Notes: generated from the sequence alone by a model not told the origin. A stretch of DNA of 64,000 bases from Lachnospiraceae bacterium (GCA_015057445.1 SVEI01000001.1:62001-126000), one strand, 5' to 3'. Shown: positions 27,394-36,521, numbered from the stretch's first letter. Made by a program: numbers and translations.

Positions 27394-28029
27394 ATGGATA
27401 ATAAATTTACAGAGTATAATTGTATCGGCATACTAGGTGGTACATTTAATCCCGTTCACAATGGTCATATTATGCTTGCCAAGAAGGTAATTGAGCAATA
27501 TAACAATATAGAACAACTTTTTCTGATGCCTAATAATTCACCTGCATACAAAGATAATAACCATATTATTACTTCAGAGCACAGATTGCGTATGTTAGAA
27601 TTGGCAACTTATGATATACCTAAAACAAGTGTATCTGATATGGAAATTAAACGTGGTGGAATAACATACACCATAGATACATTAAAACAAATTAAATCTA
27701 TTAATCCCACTATAAAAATTTATTTTATAATCGGGGCTGATTCTTTGTATAATATTGAAAAATGGCATAAATTCAAAGAAATATTTGATAACTGTACAAT
27801 CATAGCGGCTAAACGAGATTGTGATATGACAGATATAATTAATTATTCCCAAGAATTATGCAATAAATATCCAAATTTAAAAATCTCGTTTTTGCAAACA
27901 GATTCCATTAACATCTCATCTAGTCAACTTAGAAATAACATAAAATCTGGAGTGTTTGATATGAGTTATTTGGATGATAAAGTTATTCAATATATTAAAA
28001 ATTATAATTTGTATGGATGGAACTTGTAA
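27394..28029 (+). CDS. nadD: Nicotinate-nucleotide adenylyltransferase
   Basis: Adds AMP from ATP to nicotinate mononucleotide in NAD synthesis. 211 residues. Nucleotidyltransferase motif GGTFNPVHNGH near residues 13-23 and the terminal ISSSQLRNNI motif are both present. AAGGTG precedes the ATG. It is followed at once by yqeK. Confidence 0.95.
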   Translation: MDNKFTEYNCIGILGGTFNPVHNGHIMLAKKVIEQYNNIEQLFLMPNNSPAYKDNNHIITSEHRLRMLELATYDIPKTSVSDMEIKRGGITYTIDTLKQIKSINPTIKIYFIIGADSLYNIEKWHKFKEIFDNCTIIAAKRDCDMTDIINYSQELCNKYPNLKISFLQTDSINISSSQLRNNIKSGVFDMSYLDDKVIQYIKNYNLYGWNL

Positions 28030-28030
28030 T

Positions 28031-28594
28031 ATGAATCGAGAGAAAATGATTTCCAGATTAAAAAGTAAAATAAACGAAAAACGCTTTGAGCATTCTTTAG
28101 GTGTTGAATATACTGCAGCATGTATGGCAATGGTTCATGGTGTTGATATCGAAAAAGCTAGAATAGCAGGTCTACTTCATGACTGCGCCAAATGCTTACC
28201 TACAAAAGAAAAACTAGAAAAAGCTAGGAAACACAAACTGGCTGTAAGTAAATTTGAAGAAAAAAATCCTGATATGCTTCACGGAAAGCTAGGTGCATAT
28301 TATGCCAAGTCTAGATATGAAGTTGATGATGTTGAAATCCTTGATGCAATCACTTATCATACTACCGGAAGGCCTAATATGACTTTATTAGATAAAATAA
28401 TATTTGTAGCTGATTATATAGAACCTAACAGAAAAGAATTAAAGGATATGGATATAATAAGGAAAGAAGCCTTTGAAGACATTGACAAATGTGTAATTCA
28501 TATACTAAAAAACACCTTGGATTATTTAAATAATTCAACCAATGAAATGGATTTTATGACACAGCTTACCTATAACTACTATGTTAACAATTAA
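28031..28594 (+). CDS. yqeK: HD-domain phosphohydrolase YqeK (bis(5'-nucleosyl)-tetraphosphatase, symmetrical)
   Basis: 187-residue HD protein; LLHDCAK near residue 47 carries the metal-binding HD pair and ITYHTTGRP a further ligand. YqeK enzymes in Firmicutes split Ap4A into two ADP. I choose the ATG at 28031, one base after the nadD stop, because the protein then starts directly before the conserved RFEHSLGVEYTA; an upstream in-frame codon at 27974 lies within nadD. Part of nadD-yqeK-rsfS. Confidence 0.92.
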   Translation: MNREKMISRLKSKINEKRFEHSLGVEYTAACMAMVHGVDIEKARIAGLLHDCAKCLPTKEKLEKARKHKLAVSKFEEKNPDMLHGKLGAYYAKSRYEVDDVEILDAITYHTTGRPNMTLLDKIIFVADYIEPNRKELKDMDIIRKEAFEDIDKCVIHILKNTLDYLNNSTNEMDFMTQLTYNYYVNN

Positions 28595-28609
28595 GAAAGA
28601 GAGTAAACT

Positions 28610-28957
28610 ATGGAATCAAAAGAATTAATAAAAATAGCATACAATGCCCTTGAAGACAAGAAGGGGCATGACATAAGGATAATTGATATAAATCAAGTAT
28701 CATCAATGGGTGATTATTTTATTATAGCTGATGGTTCTAACAGAAACCAGGTACAAGCTTTATGCGACAATGTAGAGGAATATATGCATAAAGCTGGTGC
28801 TAAGCTAAAAAATCGCGAAGGATACGCAAATGGAGGGTGGATATTACTGGATTATTATGATATAATAATTCATATATTTGTTGAAGAAGAGCGTTCTTTC
28901 TATGATTTAGAACATATATGGAGAGACGGAATTCAAATATCTATAGGAGACTTGTAG
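28610..28957 (+). CDS. rsfS: Ribosomal silencing factor RsfS
   Basis: Binds L14 and blocks subunit joining when nutrients are low. 115 residues; typical DYFIIADGSNRNQVQAL and GWILLDYYDIIIHIF blocks. AAAGAGAG precedes the ATG. Ends the nadD-yqeK-rsfS set, with the next gene 4 bases away. Confidence 0.95.
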   Translation: MESKELIKIAYNALEDKKGHDIRIIDINQVSSMGDYFIIADGSNRNQVQALCDNVEEYMHKAGAKLKNREGYANGGWILLDYYDIIIHIFVEEERSFYDLEHIWRDGIQISIGDL

Positions 28958-28961
28958 TTAC

Positions 28962-30149
28962 GTGAATAATAACAAATTAGCACAAGACAATTACAGACAG
29001 ATAAATCAGATTTCAGCCAGATGCCTTAGGATTATTTGTTTAGTCCTCTTAATAGTATTTGGCTATTGCTATTTTCTTACAGATTTAGACTTTTATCTTA
29101 TGGTAATTTTCTTCGGAGCATCAATATTTATTGCACTTATACCTAGTTTAATTATAAATGTATTTAAGATTGATTCATCAGAAGGCACTAAGCATGTTGT
29201 TATTATATGTACTTGTATAATTGCAACAGCAATGCTTACTTTGCTTGGAAGTTTTGCATTTCCAGTTATGCTTTTCCCGATACTGCTTGCATCTTTATAT
29301 TACAATCAGACACTTGTTCTTTTTACATCATTACTTATGACAGTTGGAATTGTTGTATCAAGTGTTTTATCAGTTGTTTATAGGGAACATTTCATAGGTG
29401 GAATGTATGATAAAATTGATGATGCACTACTTGGATGTGCAACTCCGCATATTATTGTTATATTTGCAATGTCTGTGGCAGCGTATAGTATTGTACAAAG
29501 AAATTCAAATATGATTAATTCAGCAATCAAAACAGCAGTAACTATGCAAGATAACCAGAAAGGACTTATTTATTCTTTTGCGGAAATAAGTGAAAGTAAA
29601 TCAAAGTTTACTGGTGAACATATCAAAAGAGTGGCAGAGTATATGCGTATACTAGGTAAAGCATCAGGTTTTGATGAGGAGTATGTAGACATGCTTTGCA
29701 CAGCTTCCATGATGCATGATATTGGAAAACTTATGATAAGCGAAGAAATCCTTGATAAACCTGATAAGCTTACCGACGAAGAGTACGCTATTATGAAAAA
29801 TCATGTTCTTTACGGAGAAGCTTTACTTAAGAATTGTCCAGGAGAACTTCTTCATATTGCATGTACCCTTGCCAAAGAACATCACGAAAGATGGGATGGT
29901 TCTGGATATCTTGGAATGAAAGGGGAAGAGATTGCTTATATAAGCCGTCTGATGGCTGTTTGCGATGTGTTCGATGCTCTTACATCTGATAGATATTACA
30001 AAAAAGGTTGGTCTTTAGAGGATACATTTGATGAAATAATACGTCTTAGTGGAAAACATTTTGATCCTAAGGTTGTACAATTATTTATAAGAAATTTTGA
30101 TAAATTCAAGGAAATACATAGAAAGATACCTGATAAACAAAAATACTAA
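28962..30149 (+). CDS. Membrane protein with HD-GYP-like phosphodiesterase domain
   Basis: 395 residues. About six hydrophobic segments fill residues 20-190. The cytoplasmic part is an HD-GYP-like domain: MMHDIGK near 253, HHERWDGSGY near 306, and AVCDVFDALTSDRYY near 329. The family's GYP triad reads GYL, so it is a variant. Such proteins usually degrade cyclic di-GMP, which would oppose the GGDEF protein at 5087, but the altered residue leaves this uncertain. The start is a GTG with AGGAGA about 12 bases upstream, overlapping the rsfS end. Confidence 0.82.
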   Translation: MNNNKLAQDNYRQINQISARCLRIICLVLLIVFGYCYFLTDLDFYLMVIFFGASIFIALIPSLIINVFKIDSSEGTKHVVIICTCIIATAMLTLLGSFAFPVMLFPILLASLYYNQTLVLFTSLLMTVGIVVSSVLSVVYREHFIGGMYDKIDDALLGCATPHIIVIFAMSVAAYSIVQRNSNMINSAIKTAVTMQDNQKGLIYSFAEISESKSKFTGEHIKRVAEYMRILGKASGFDEEYVDMLCTASMMHDIGKLMISEEILDKPDKLTDEEYAIMKNHVLYGEALLKNCPGELLHIACTLAKEHHERWDGSGYLGMKGEEIAYISRLMAVCDVFDALTSDRYYKKGWSLEDTFDEIIRLSGKHFDPKVVQLFIRNFDKFKEIHRKIPDKQKY

Positions 30150-30172
30150 TATGTCTATTCTGGAGGTTAAAC

Positions 30173-30502
30173 ATGTACAAAGTAATAAATGAATATACTT
30201 CAAAAGTAAATCTTCAGGAAAACGATGACATATATAATAGAATCACAGATTTTCTTCAGAGTATTAAAGAAATCAAACAAGTAAGTGTATCTGTAAGCTT
30301 TAAACGTTATGTACTTGATATAAAATTAAAAAAATACAGCGTGGAAAACGCGGCATTAGTATTTAACAAAATAAATACTGGCATATCTTATTCATATTCA
30401 TCATTATTTGTTAGATTTAATGAAGGAAAATGTGTAAGATATAGATATATGACTAGCAATGAAAATAAAGATGCCATATATTGTGATATTATTTTTAGTT
30501 AA
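30173..30502 (+). CDS. Hypothetical protein, 109 residues
   Basis: Soluble, mixed alpha/beta composition, no membrane segment or motif that I recognise. CTGGAGG lies 7 bases before the ATG and codon use matches the neighbours, so it is probably real. It lies 23 bases after the HD-domain gene and could be its last operon partner; a terminator follows directly. Confidence 0.65.
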   Translation: MYKVINEYTSKVNLQENDDIYNRITDFLQSIKEIKQVSVSVSFKRYVLDIKLKKYSVENAALVFNKINTGISYSYSSLFVRFNEGKCVRYRYMTSNENKDAIYCDIIFS

Positions 30503-30503
30503 C

Positions 30504-30533
30504 AAAAAGCCACTGATGTACTCAGTGGCTTTT
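30504..30533. terminator. Bidirectional terminator between the 109-residue ORF and lexA
   Basis: Stem of about 12 bp, AAAAGCCACTGA / TCAGTGGCTTTT, with a 5-base loop. A-tract on the left and T-tract on the right allow it to end transcripts from both convergent genes. Confidence 0.88.
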
Positions 30534-30538
30534 ATAAT

Positions 30539-31156
30539 TTAAAATGTTCTAAACAAACCAATAACTTTTCCTAAAATCGACATATCACCTTCTACAATAA
30601 TCGGGTCCATTGAGTCATTCTCAGGTTGTAGTCTAATATATCCATTTTCTTTATAAAATGTTTTAACAGTAGCAGAATCTTCAATAAGAGCAACTACGAT
30701 ATCAGAATTCTTAGCTGTATTAGCTTTCTCAACTAAAACTAAATCACCATGGAAGATACCTGCATTAATCATACTATCTCCCTTAACCTTAAGCATAAAA
30801 GTTTCTTTATTATGTAAGTACTCTGGTGGAACAGGGAAATAACCTTCAATATTCTCATTAGCAAGAATTGGAGCTCCACAGCTAACTGCACCAACTATAG
30901 GAACATTAACAAGTTCACGTCTAGAAAGATTAAATGTATCATCTAATATTTCTATTGCACGTGGTTTGGTAGGATCTTTGCGAATAAAGCCTTTTTCTTC
31001 TAAAGTCTCTAAATGTGCATGAACAGAAGAAGTCGATTTGAGTTTAACAGCTTCGCAAATTTCTCTGACCGCAGGTGGATAACCTTTCTTAAGAATACAA
31101 TCTTTTAAATATTCTAATATTTCCTGTTGTTTAGCAGATAAGTTACTATAATCCAT
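30539..31156 (-). CDS. lexA: LexA repressor
   Basis: SOS repressor, 205 residues. A winged helix at about 1-70 (PPAVREICEAVKLKSTSSVHAHL) and an autoprotease domain with Ser128 in GDSM and Lys165 in ATVKTF. The self-cleavage bond, normally Ala-Gly, reads Cys93-Gly94 (VSCGAP; codon TGT at 30878-30880). AAGGAGG precedes the ATG. Two LexA-box-like sites lie at its own promoter, so it should regulate itself. It is the only minus-strand gene in the left 56 kb and is divergent from the histidine genes. Confidence 0.95.
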   Translation of the reverse strand: MDYSNLSAKQQEILEYLKDCILKKGYPPAVREICEAVKLKSTSSVHAHLETLEEKGFIRKDPTKPRAIEILDDTFNLSRRELVNVPIVGAVSCGAPILANENIEGYFPVPPEYLHNKETFMLKVKGDSMINAGIFHGDLVLVEKANTAKNSDIVVALIEDSATVKTFYKENGYIRLQPENDSMDPIIVEGDMSILGKVIGLFRTF

Positions 31157-31224
31157 AAAATTCCTCCTTTTATAATATAAAACAATATTATGAAATACCT
31201 AGTCTAATTTAATTAATTTATTCT

Positions 31225-31264
31225 ATATTAACATACATTTGTTCGAAATGCAAACGAATGTTCT
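31225..31264 (-). promoter_or_regulatory. lexA promoter with two LexA boxes
   Basis: On the minus strand, TTGCAT (31253-31248) and TAATAT (31230-31225) are 17 bases apart. Two sites similar to the Firmicutes LexA box CGAACATATGTTCG overlap it: CATACATTTGTTCG at 31232-31245 (11 of 14 match) and CAAACGAATGTTCT at 31251-31264 (10 of 14). They flank and cover the -35 region, the arrangement expected for autorepression. Confidence 0.7.
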
Positions 31265-31347
31265 GATTTTTTAAATTATTGATTATATTTTCTAAATATA
31301 CTATAATAAATAGAAAATATAGAAGAAAAATGATGTTTAATAATAAC

Positions 31348-31376
31348 TTGACATCTGCATTTTCTTTCATTATAAT
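31348..31376 (+). promoter_or_regulatory. Promoter of hisZ-hisG-hisD
   Basis: TTGACA at 31348-31353 and TATAAT at 31371-31376 with a 17-base spacer, a full-consensus vegetative promoter. Confidence 0.85.
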
Positions 31377-31396
31377 AACTAAAGATTTTATTATGG

Positions 31397-31422
31397 TAGC
31401 GAATTATCACTTTAATTCGCTA
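31397..31422 (+). promoter_or_regulatory. Hairpin in the his operon 5' leader
   Basis: Perfect 10-bp stem TAGCGAATTA / TAATTCGCTA with a 6-base loop in the short leader between promoter and hisZ. It has no T-tract, no run of His codons and is too short for a T-box, so its role (mRNA stability or protein binding) is open. Confidence 0.55.
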
Positions 31423-31447
31423 AAGCGTATAACGAGAGGTGATTATT

Positions 31448-32662
31448 ATGTACGATAAGCTATTACATACTCCTGAAGGAGTAAGAGATGTTTATAACTC
31501 AGAGTGCAAGGAAAGAAACAAAGTTATAGAGCAGATTAATCATGTTCTAAAAAGATATGGTTATTCAAGTATCGAAACACCAACATTTGAATATATAAAA
31601 ATTTTTAATTATGATAGAGGTTCCGCACATTCTAACGAGATGTACAAGTTCTTTGATAGAAATAATAATACTCTTGTTTTAAGACCAGATATTACACCTA
31701 GTGTCGCTAGATGTGTAGCAAAATACTACTCAGATGTTGATTTGCCACTAAGACTTTGCTATACAGGTAAAACCTTTACTAATGCTGCTCAACATCAGGG
31801 AAAGCTTAATGAACTCACACAAATAGGAGGTGAATTTGTTAACGATGACAGTTCAGCAGCAGATGCAGAGATTATTTCGTGTGTAATTAGTGCATTAAAA
31901 GAGGTTGGTTTAGATGAATTTATGATTGAAATTGGTGAAGTTGAATATTTTAAAGGAATTATCGATGAAGCGGGGCTTGATCAGGAGGCAGAAGATAAGA
32001 TTAAAGAATTAATTCAACTAAAAAATTTCTTTGGTTTAACAGAATATGTATCAAAACTTGATATAAAACCTAATATGAAAAAGGCATTATCAGAATTTAA
32101 TAGCTTGTTTGGTGGTTTAGATATGCTTGATAAAGCTAGAAGCTTAGTAACTAATCCACAGTCCATAGAAGCTATTGATCGTATGAAGAGAGTTCACCAA
32201 GCTATTACAACATATGGTTATGATAAGTATGTAAGCTTTGATTTGAGCCAGATTAACAGATATAACTATTACACAGGAATTGTATTTAATGGATACACAT
32301 ATGGAACAGGTGAGGCTGTAGTTAAGGGTGGAAGATACAATAACCTTCTTTCACAGTTTGGTAAAGAGGCACCATCTATTGGATTTGCCATTTATGTTGA
32401 CGAACTTATGAATGCAATTAAACGCAACGACGTAGAGGTAGAAGTAGATTATTCAAATAAGATGCTTATATATGAAATTGCTGCACAAAAAGAAGCTATA
32501 CAGCATGCTGTTCACCTTAGAAATAAGGGCATTAATGTTGAACTTGTTAGAAAATCACAGCGTCATGATTTAGATGAATACGAAGCTTATGCTAAAAAGA
32601 TGCATATAAAAACACTTACTTATATTGATTCCGATGGAAATATTATGGATATTATCGGTTAA
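31448..32662 (+). CDS. hisZ: ATP phosphoribosyltransferase regulatory subunit HisZ
   Basis: Class II histidyl-tRNA-synthetase-like protein that activates short-form HisG, the first enzyme of histidine synthesis. 404 residues; LHTPEGVRD at the start, motif-2-like LVLRPDITPSVAR, and YYTGIVFNGYTYG. I choose ATG 31448 because AGAGGTG (31435-31441) is well spaced from it. Presence of HisZ fits the short HisG encoded next. First gene of hisZGD. Confidence 0.94.
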   Translation: MYDKLLHTPEGVRDVYNSECKERNKVIEQINHVLKRYGYSSIETPTFEYIKIFNYDRGSAHSNEMYKFFDRNNNTLVLRPDITPSVARCVAKYYSDVDLPLRLCYTGKTFTNAAQHQGKLNELTQIGGEFVNDDSSAADAEIISCVISALKEVGLDEFMIEIGEVEYFKGIIDEAGLDQEAEDKIKELIQLKNFFGLTEYVSKLDIKPNMKKALSEFNSLFGGLDMLDKARSLVTNPQSIEAIDRMKRVHQAITTYGYDKYVSFDLSQINRYNYYTGIVFNGYTYGTGEAVVKGGRYNNLLSQFGKEAPSIGFAIYVDELMNAIKRNDVEVEVDYSNKMLIYEIAAQKEAIQHAVHLRNKGINVELVRKSQRHDLDEYEAYAKKMHIKTLTYIDSDGNIMDIIG

Positions 32663-32689
32663 TTGCTCTTTTTAATTTTGGAGGTTCTT

Positions 32690-33337
32690 ATGAGATATTT
32701 AACATTTGCATTGGCAAAAGGAAGACTTGCCAAGAAAACATTAGAATTATTTGAAAAAATGGGAATTACTTGCGAAGAAGCAAAAGACCCTAATACAAGG
32801 AAGCTTATCTTCACCAATGAGGAGCATAAGATTAAATTCTTTCTGGCAAAAGCCTCAGATGTGCCTACATATGTTGAATATGGCGCTGCTGATGTAGGAG
32901 TTGTTGGTAAAGATACCATATTAGAAGAAGGAAGAAATCTTTACGAAGTTATGGATTTAGGTTTTGGAAAATGCCGTATGTGTGTATGTGGACCAGAGTC
33001 AGCCCGAGAATTATTATCTAAGAATGAAATTATTCGAGTTGCCAGCAAGTATCCTAATATAGCTAAGGATTATTTTAATAATACTAAGAATCAAACTGTA
33101 GAAATAATAAAACTTAACGGTTCCGTTGAGCTTGCCCCTATAGTTGACTTAGCTGAAGTTATTGTAGATATAGTAGAAACAGGTTCCACATTAAGAGAAA
33201 ATGGATTAGATGTTTTAGAGGAAATTTGTCCACTTTCTGCAAGAGTTGTAGTTAATCAGGTAAGTCTACGTATGGAACATGAGAGAATTCTTAAAATTTT
33301 AGATCAGCTTAATACGCTTATACAAAATGAAGATTAG
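32690..33337 (+). CDS. hisG: ATP phosphoribosyltransferase, short form
   Basis: Condenses ATP and PRPP, the committed step of histidine synthesis. 215 residues, lacking the C-terminal regulatory domain, hence dependent on HisZ. FALAKGRL at the start, VGVVGKD and the PRPP loop [12 protein letters not shown] are clear. GGAGG lies 5 bases before the ATG at 32690, which I prefer to an upstream in-frame TTG. Confidence 0.95.
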   Translation: MRYLTFALAKGRLAKKTLELFEKMGITCEEAKDPNTRKLIFTNEEHKIKFFLAKASDVPTYVEYGAADVGVVGKDTILEEGRNLYEVMDLGFGKCRMCVCGPESARELLSKNEIIRVASKYPNIAKDYFNNTKNQTVEIIKLNGSVELAPIVDLAEVIVDIVETGSTLRENGLDVLEEICPLSARVVVNQVSLRMEHERILKILDQLNTLIQNED

Positions 33338-33368
33338 GTTAATGACATTACTGGAGGCTTAAATTATT

Positions 33369-34661
33369 ATGAGAATTGTAGAATTAAATGAAGAAACAAA
33401 AAAAGATATATTAAGTAATTTATTAAAAAGAAGTCCTGATAATTATGGTTCATATGAAGCAACTGTAAAAGAAATTGTAGAAGATGTTCATGTTAATAAG
33501 GATGCTGCGCTTTTTAGATATACAGAAAAGTTCGATAAGGCAATTATTAACGCAAATAATATAAAGGTTACAAAAGAAGAGATTGAAGAAGCATATAAGT
33601 GTGTTGATGCAAATCTCCTTGAAATTATAAGAAAAGCTATAACAAACATTAAGGAATATCACGAGAAGCAAAAGCAGTATAGTTGGTTTGATTCAAAGGA
33701 TAATGGAAGTATGCTTGGTCAAAAGATTACACCTATCGAGAATGTTGGTGTCTATGTACCAGGTGGTAAAGCTGTATATCCATCATCTGTACTTATGAAT
33801 GTTGTACCTGCTAAGGTTGCTGGAGTATCAAATATAGTTATGACCACTCCTTGTGATGCTTCAGGAAAGGTATATCCTATGACACTTGTAGCAGCAAATG
33901 AAGCTGGTGTAGATGCAATCTACAAGGCTGGGGGCGCTCAAGCTATTGCAGCTCTTGCATATGGTACAGAATCTATTCCAAAGGTTGATAAAATAGTAGG
34001 ACCTGGAAACATTTTCGTTGCCCTTGCTAAGAGAACTGTATTTGGACATGTAAGTATAGACTCTGTTGCAGGTCCAAGCGAAATACTTGTACTTGCTGAT
34101 GAGACTGCTAATCCAAGATATGTAGCTGCTGATTTACTTTCACAGGCAGAACATGATGAGATGGCATCAGCTATTCTTATTACTACATCTAAGGAACTTG
34201 CAAATAAGGTTTCTGACCAGGTTGAAGTATTTATTGAAGAGCTTTCTAGAACAGAGATTATGAGAAAGTCTGTAGATAATTATGGATATATCTTAGTTGC
34301 TAAAGATATGGATGAAGCCATTGATACTGCAAATGAAATTGCAAGCGAACACCTTGAGATAATGACTAAAAACCCATTTGACACTATGACTAAGATTAAA
34401 AATGCCGGAGCAATATTCCTCGGTGATTATTCTTCTGAGCCACTAGGTGATTACTTTGCAGGTCCAAACCACGTATTACCTACAAATGGTACTGCAAAAT
34501 TCTTCTCACCACTTAGTGTTGACGATTTTATAAAAAAATCTAGTATTATATATTATTCAAGAGAAGCACTTGAACCAGTACATAAGGATATTGTGGATTT
34601 CGCTAAATCAGAACAGCTTACAGCTCATGCAAATTCTATAAGTGTAAGATTTGAAAATTAA
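33369..34661 (+). CDS. hisD: Histidinol dehydrogenase
   Basis: Zinc enzyme that oxidises L-histidinol to L-histidine in two NAD-dependent steps. 430 residues, full length. VGVYVPGGKAVYPSSVLM, KVDKIVGPGN, and DLLSQAEHDEMASAIL with the zinc and catalytic residues are present. Third gene after hisZ and hisG; a terminator follows. Confidence 0.97.
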   Translation: MRIVELNEETKKDILSNLLKRSPDNYGSYEATVKEIVEDVHVNKDAALFRYTEKFDKAIINANNIKVTKEEIEEAYKCVDANLLEIIRKAITNIKEYHEKQKQYSWFDSKDNGSMLGQKITPIENVGVYVPGGKAVYPSSVLMNVVPAKVAGVSNIVMTTPCDASGKVYPMTLVAANEAGVDAIYKAGGAQAIAALAYGTESIPKVDKIVGPGNIFVALAKRTVFGHVSIDSVAGPSEILVLADETANPRYVAADLLSQAEHDEMASAILITTSKELANKVSDQVEVFIEELSRTEIMRKSVDNYGYILVAKDMDEAIDTANEIASEHLEIMTKNPFDTMTKIKNAGAIFLGDYSSEPLGDYFAGPNHVLPTNGTAKFFSPLSVDDFIKKSSIIYYSREALEPVHKDIVDFAKSEQLTAHANSISVRFEN

Positions 34662-34670
34662 ATATAACCA

Positions 34671-34706
34671 CCAAAAACGTGTCAGTTTTTCTGATGCGTT
34701 TTTTGG
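34671..34706 (+). terminator. Terminator after hisD
   Basis: Stem CCAAAAACGTGTCAG (34671-34685) paired with 34691-34706 through two G-T pairs, loop of five T, right arm ending in a run of T. It separates hisZGD from the following membrane-protein pair. Confidence 0.75.
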
Positions 34707-34734
34707 CATTATATAATTTTTATGGAGTTAATAT

Positions 34735-35271
34735 ATGGATAATTTATTTGATTGGGAAAAACCAGATGAAAACATGCAAAACTTAATAACAGAATATGGC
34801 GAACAGGAATTAACAAAGGTAAAGCGAAGAAGCTTTTTCACATCATTTTTTTTATTCATAATATTTGAATTTTGGCCAACAACCTTCTCTGTATTACTAA
34901 TTAACGAATTTTATTTAGGTAATGATGTTATAGAAAGGCTAACAATAAGCCTTTCGTCTATAATATTTGTATTGTTGTTTTCAATAGCCTATTATTATTA
35001 TAATGTTCGAAGTAAGAAAAAATTACTATCAGATATTAAAAGTAATAAAATAAAAACTATATCAACTGTTGTAAGAGAAAAGAAAAAAAGAAATTCCATA
35101 CTGGTACAGGTGCTTGGAGAAGAGCTTAGCTCTTATAAAATACCACGAATGCTACACAAAGATATAGAATCAGGAACATCATTACTTGCCATAAAATATG
35201 AAAATTGTAATGGATTTAATGATAAATATGATTTTATTTTGAATCCAAATACAATAGCAGAAGATGATTAA
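34735..35271 (+). CDS. Membrane protein, first of a paralogous pair
   Basis: 178 residues: short acidic N-terminal segment beginning with DWEKPDENMQ after a few residues, two hydrophobic helices (about 35-55 and 68-90), then a basic linker (KKKLLSDIKSNKI) and a soluble beta-rich C-terminal part ending LNPNTIAEDD. I do not recognise the family. The next gene encodes a protein with the same layout and similar ends, so this is a tandem duplication. It is placed between hisD and hisB. Confidence 0.75.
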   Translation: MDNLFDWEKPDENMQNLITEYGEQELTKVKRRSFFTSFFLFIIFEFWPTTFSVLLINEFYLGNDVIERLTISLSSIIFVLLFSIAYYYYNVRSKKKLLSDIKSNKIKTISTVVREKKKRNSILVQVLGEELSSYKIPRMLHKDIESGTSLLAIKYENCNGFNDKYDFILNPNTIAEDD

Positions 35272-35300
35272 AATAATATATTACTAGGGGGATGTAAATC

Positions 35301-35831
35301 ATGGATTTAGATTGGAAAAAACCAGACCAAAAAGAAACAGACTATATATTAGAATTTGCTAATAAAATATATAAATCAAAGAATAAACTCACTTATTTAG
35401 TTGGTTTATTTATACTATTGTTTGTAGAAATATTACCAATATGTCTATTAATTGGTTCTGATTCTATGGCTGATGTTATTAGAAATATCTTAGGTATAAT
35501 TATATTTGGCTGTTTGTACGTGGGTATATGTTTTTTGATAACATACGGAAGAAAAAACATAATTGATGATATAAAAAACAATAGAATAGATATTATGTAT
35601 GTGATTGTTCGAGATAAAAAAACAATACTAGGCAATAATATGGAAAGCGGAAATTACACAACTGTCCAGTTATCAGATAATAAAATGAGAGAATTCTTAA
35701 TTAGTGATGAATTATATAAGAAAATTGGATTAGGTTCAATACTTATGGCTGTAAAATATGAAAACGGTTCTGGATTTTATGATGAATATGATTTACTTTT
35801 AAACCCTAATACAATTGCAGAAAACGATTGA
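35301..35831 (+). CDS. Membrane protein, second of a paralogous pair
   Basis: 176 residues. N-terminus DLDWKKPDQKETDYI, two hydrophobic helices (about 33-51 and 62-85), the linker NIIDDIKNNRIDIMYVIVRDKK, and a C-terminal part with MAVKYENGSGFYDEYD and LNPNTIAEND. It matches its upstream neighbour in order and in the linker and C-terminal blocks, while the membrane helices have diverged. No known motif; possibly a membrane-anchored sensor or immunity-type protein, but this is only a guess. GGGGG precedes the ATG. Confidence 0.75.
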   Translation: MDLDWKKPDQKETDYILEFANKIYKSKNKLTYLVGLFILLFVEILPICLLIGSDSMADVIRNILGIIIFGCLYVGICFLITYGRKNIIDDIKNNRIDIMYVIVRDKKTILGNNMESGNYTTVQLSDNKMREFLISDELYKKIGLGSILMAVKYENGSGFYDEYDLLLNPNTIAEND

Positions 35832-35856
35832 AACAAACCATATAAAATGCTATAAT
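35828..35856 (+). promoter_or_regulatory. Extended -10 promoter of hisB-hisIE
   Basis: TTGAAA at 35828-35833, spacer 17, TGC TATAAT with the TATAAT at 35851-35856. The -35 overlaps the stop codon of the second membrane-protein gene. It gives hisB and hisIE their own transcription start, apart from hisZGD. Confidence 0.75.
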
Positions 35857-35922
35857 AAGTTGTTAAATTATGTATGTATATCAATTACACACATATGAAA
35901 TATTATGTAAGGATGTGATTAT

Positions 35923-36516
35923 TTGGCTGCTAGAATTGCAAAGGTTACGAGAGTAACAAAAGAAACTAATATTGAATTAGAATTAAATCTAGATGGTATA
36001 GGTATAGCAGAAGTTGACACAGGCATAGGTTTTTTTGATCATATGCTTATTAGTTTTGCTAAACATGGCTTATTTGATTTAAAGCTTACAGTAAAGGGTG
36101 ATTTATTTGTAGATTGTCACCACACAATTGAGGATACTGGTATTGTACTAGGACAAGCAATTGCTAAGGCTGTAGGTGATAAGCTGGGAATTAAAAGATA
36201 TGGTTCCTTTATGCTTCCTATGGATGAAACCTTAGTTCTTTCTGCCATTGATTTATCAGGAAGGCCATATTTGGTATATGATTTAGATTTAACAGTTCCA
36301 CAAGTTGGATATATGGATACCGAAATGGTTAAAGAGTTCTTTTATGCAGTTTCTTATGCAGCAGGCATGAATTTACATATTAAACAGATTCACGGTTCAA
36401 ATAATCATCATATAATAGAGGCTGCATTTAAAGCTTTTGCAAAAGCTTTGGATATGGCTACAATGAAGGACATAAGATTGGAGGGACAGCTTCTTAGTAC
36501 AAAAGGAAGCTTATAA
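35923..36516 (+). CDS. hisB: Imidazoleglycerol-phosphate dehydratase
   Basis: Dehydrates imidazole glycerol phosphate in histidine synthesis. 197 residues, monofunctional (no histidinol-phosphatase part). The metal-binding repeats are DHML, HHTIEDT, and the second set ending in [11 protein letters not shown]. Start is TTG at 35923 ([10 protein letters not shown]...), with AAGGATG 7 bases upstream and no suitable ATG. Starts 92 bases after the membrane-protein pair. Confidence 0.95.
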   Translation: MAARIAKVTRVTKETNIELELNLDGIGIAEVDTGIGFFDHMLISFAKHGLFDLKLTVKGDLFVDCHHTIEDTGIVLGQAIAKAVGDKLGIKRYGSFMLPMDETLVLSAIDLSGRPYLVYDLDLTVPQVGYMDTEMVKEFFYAVSYAAGMNLHIKQIHGSNNHHIIEAAFKAFAKALDMATMKDIRLEGQLLSTKGSL

Positions 36517-36521
36517 ATTTT

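Noticed and set aside
31265-31447. T-box riboswitch upstream of hisZ
   Set aside because: Only about 65 bases separate the promoter from the start, and no AGGGTGGNACCGCG-like T-box sequence or terminator hairpin is present.
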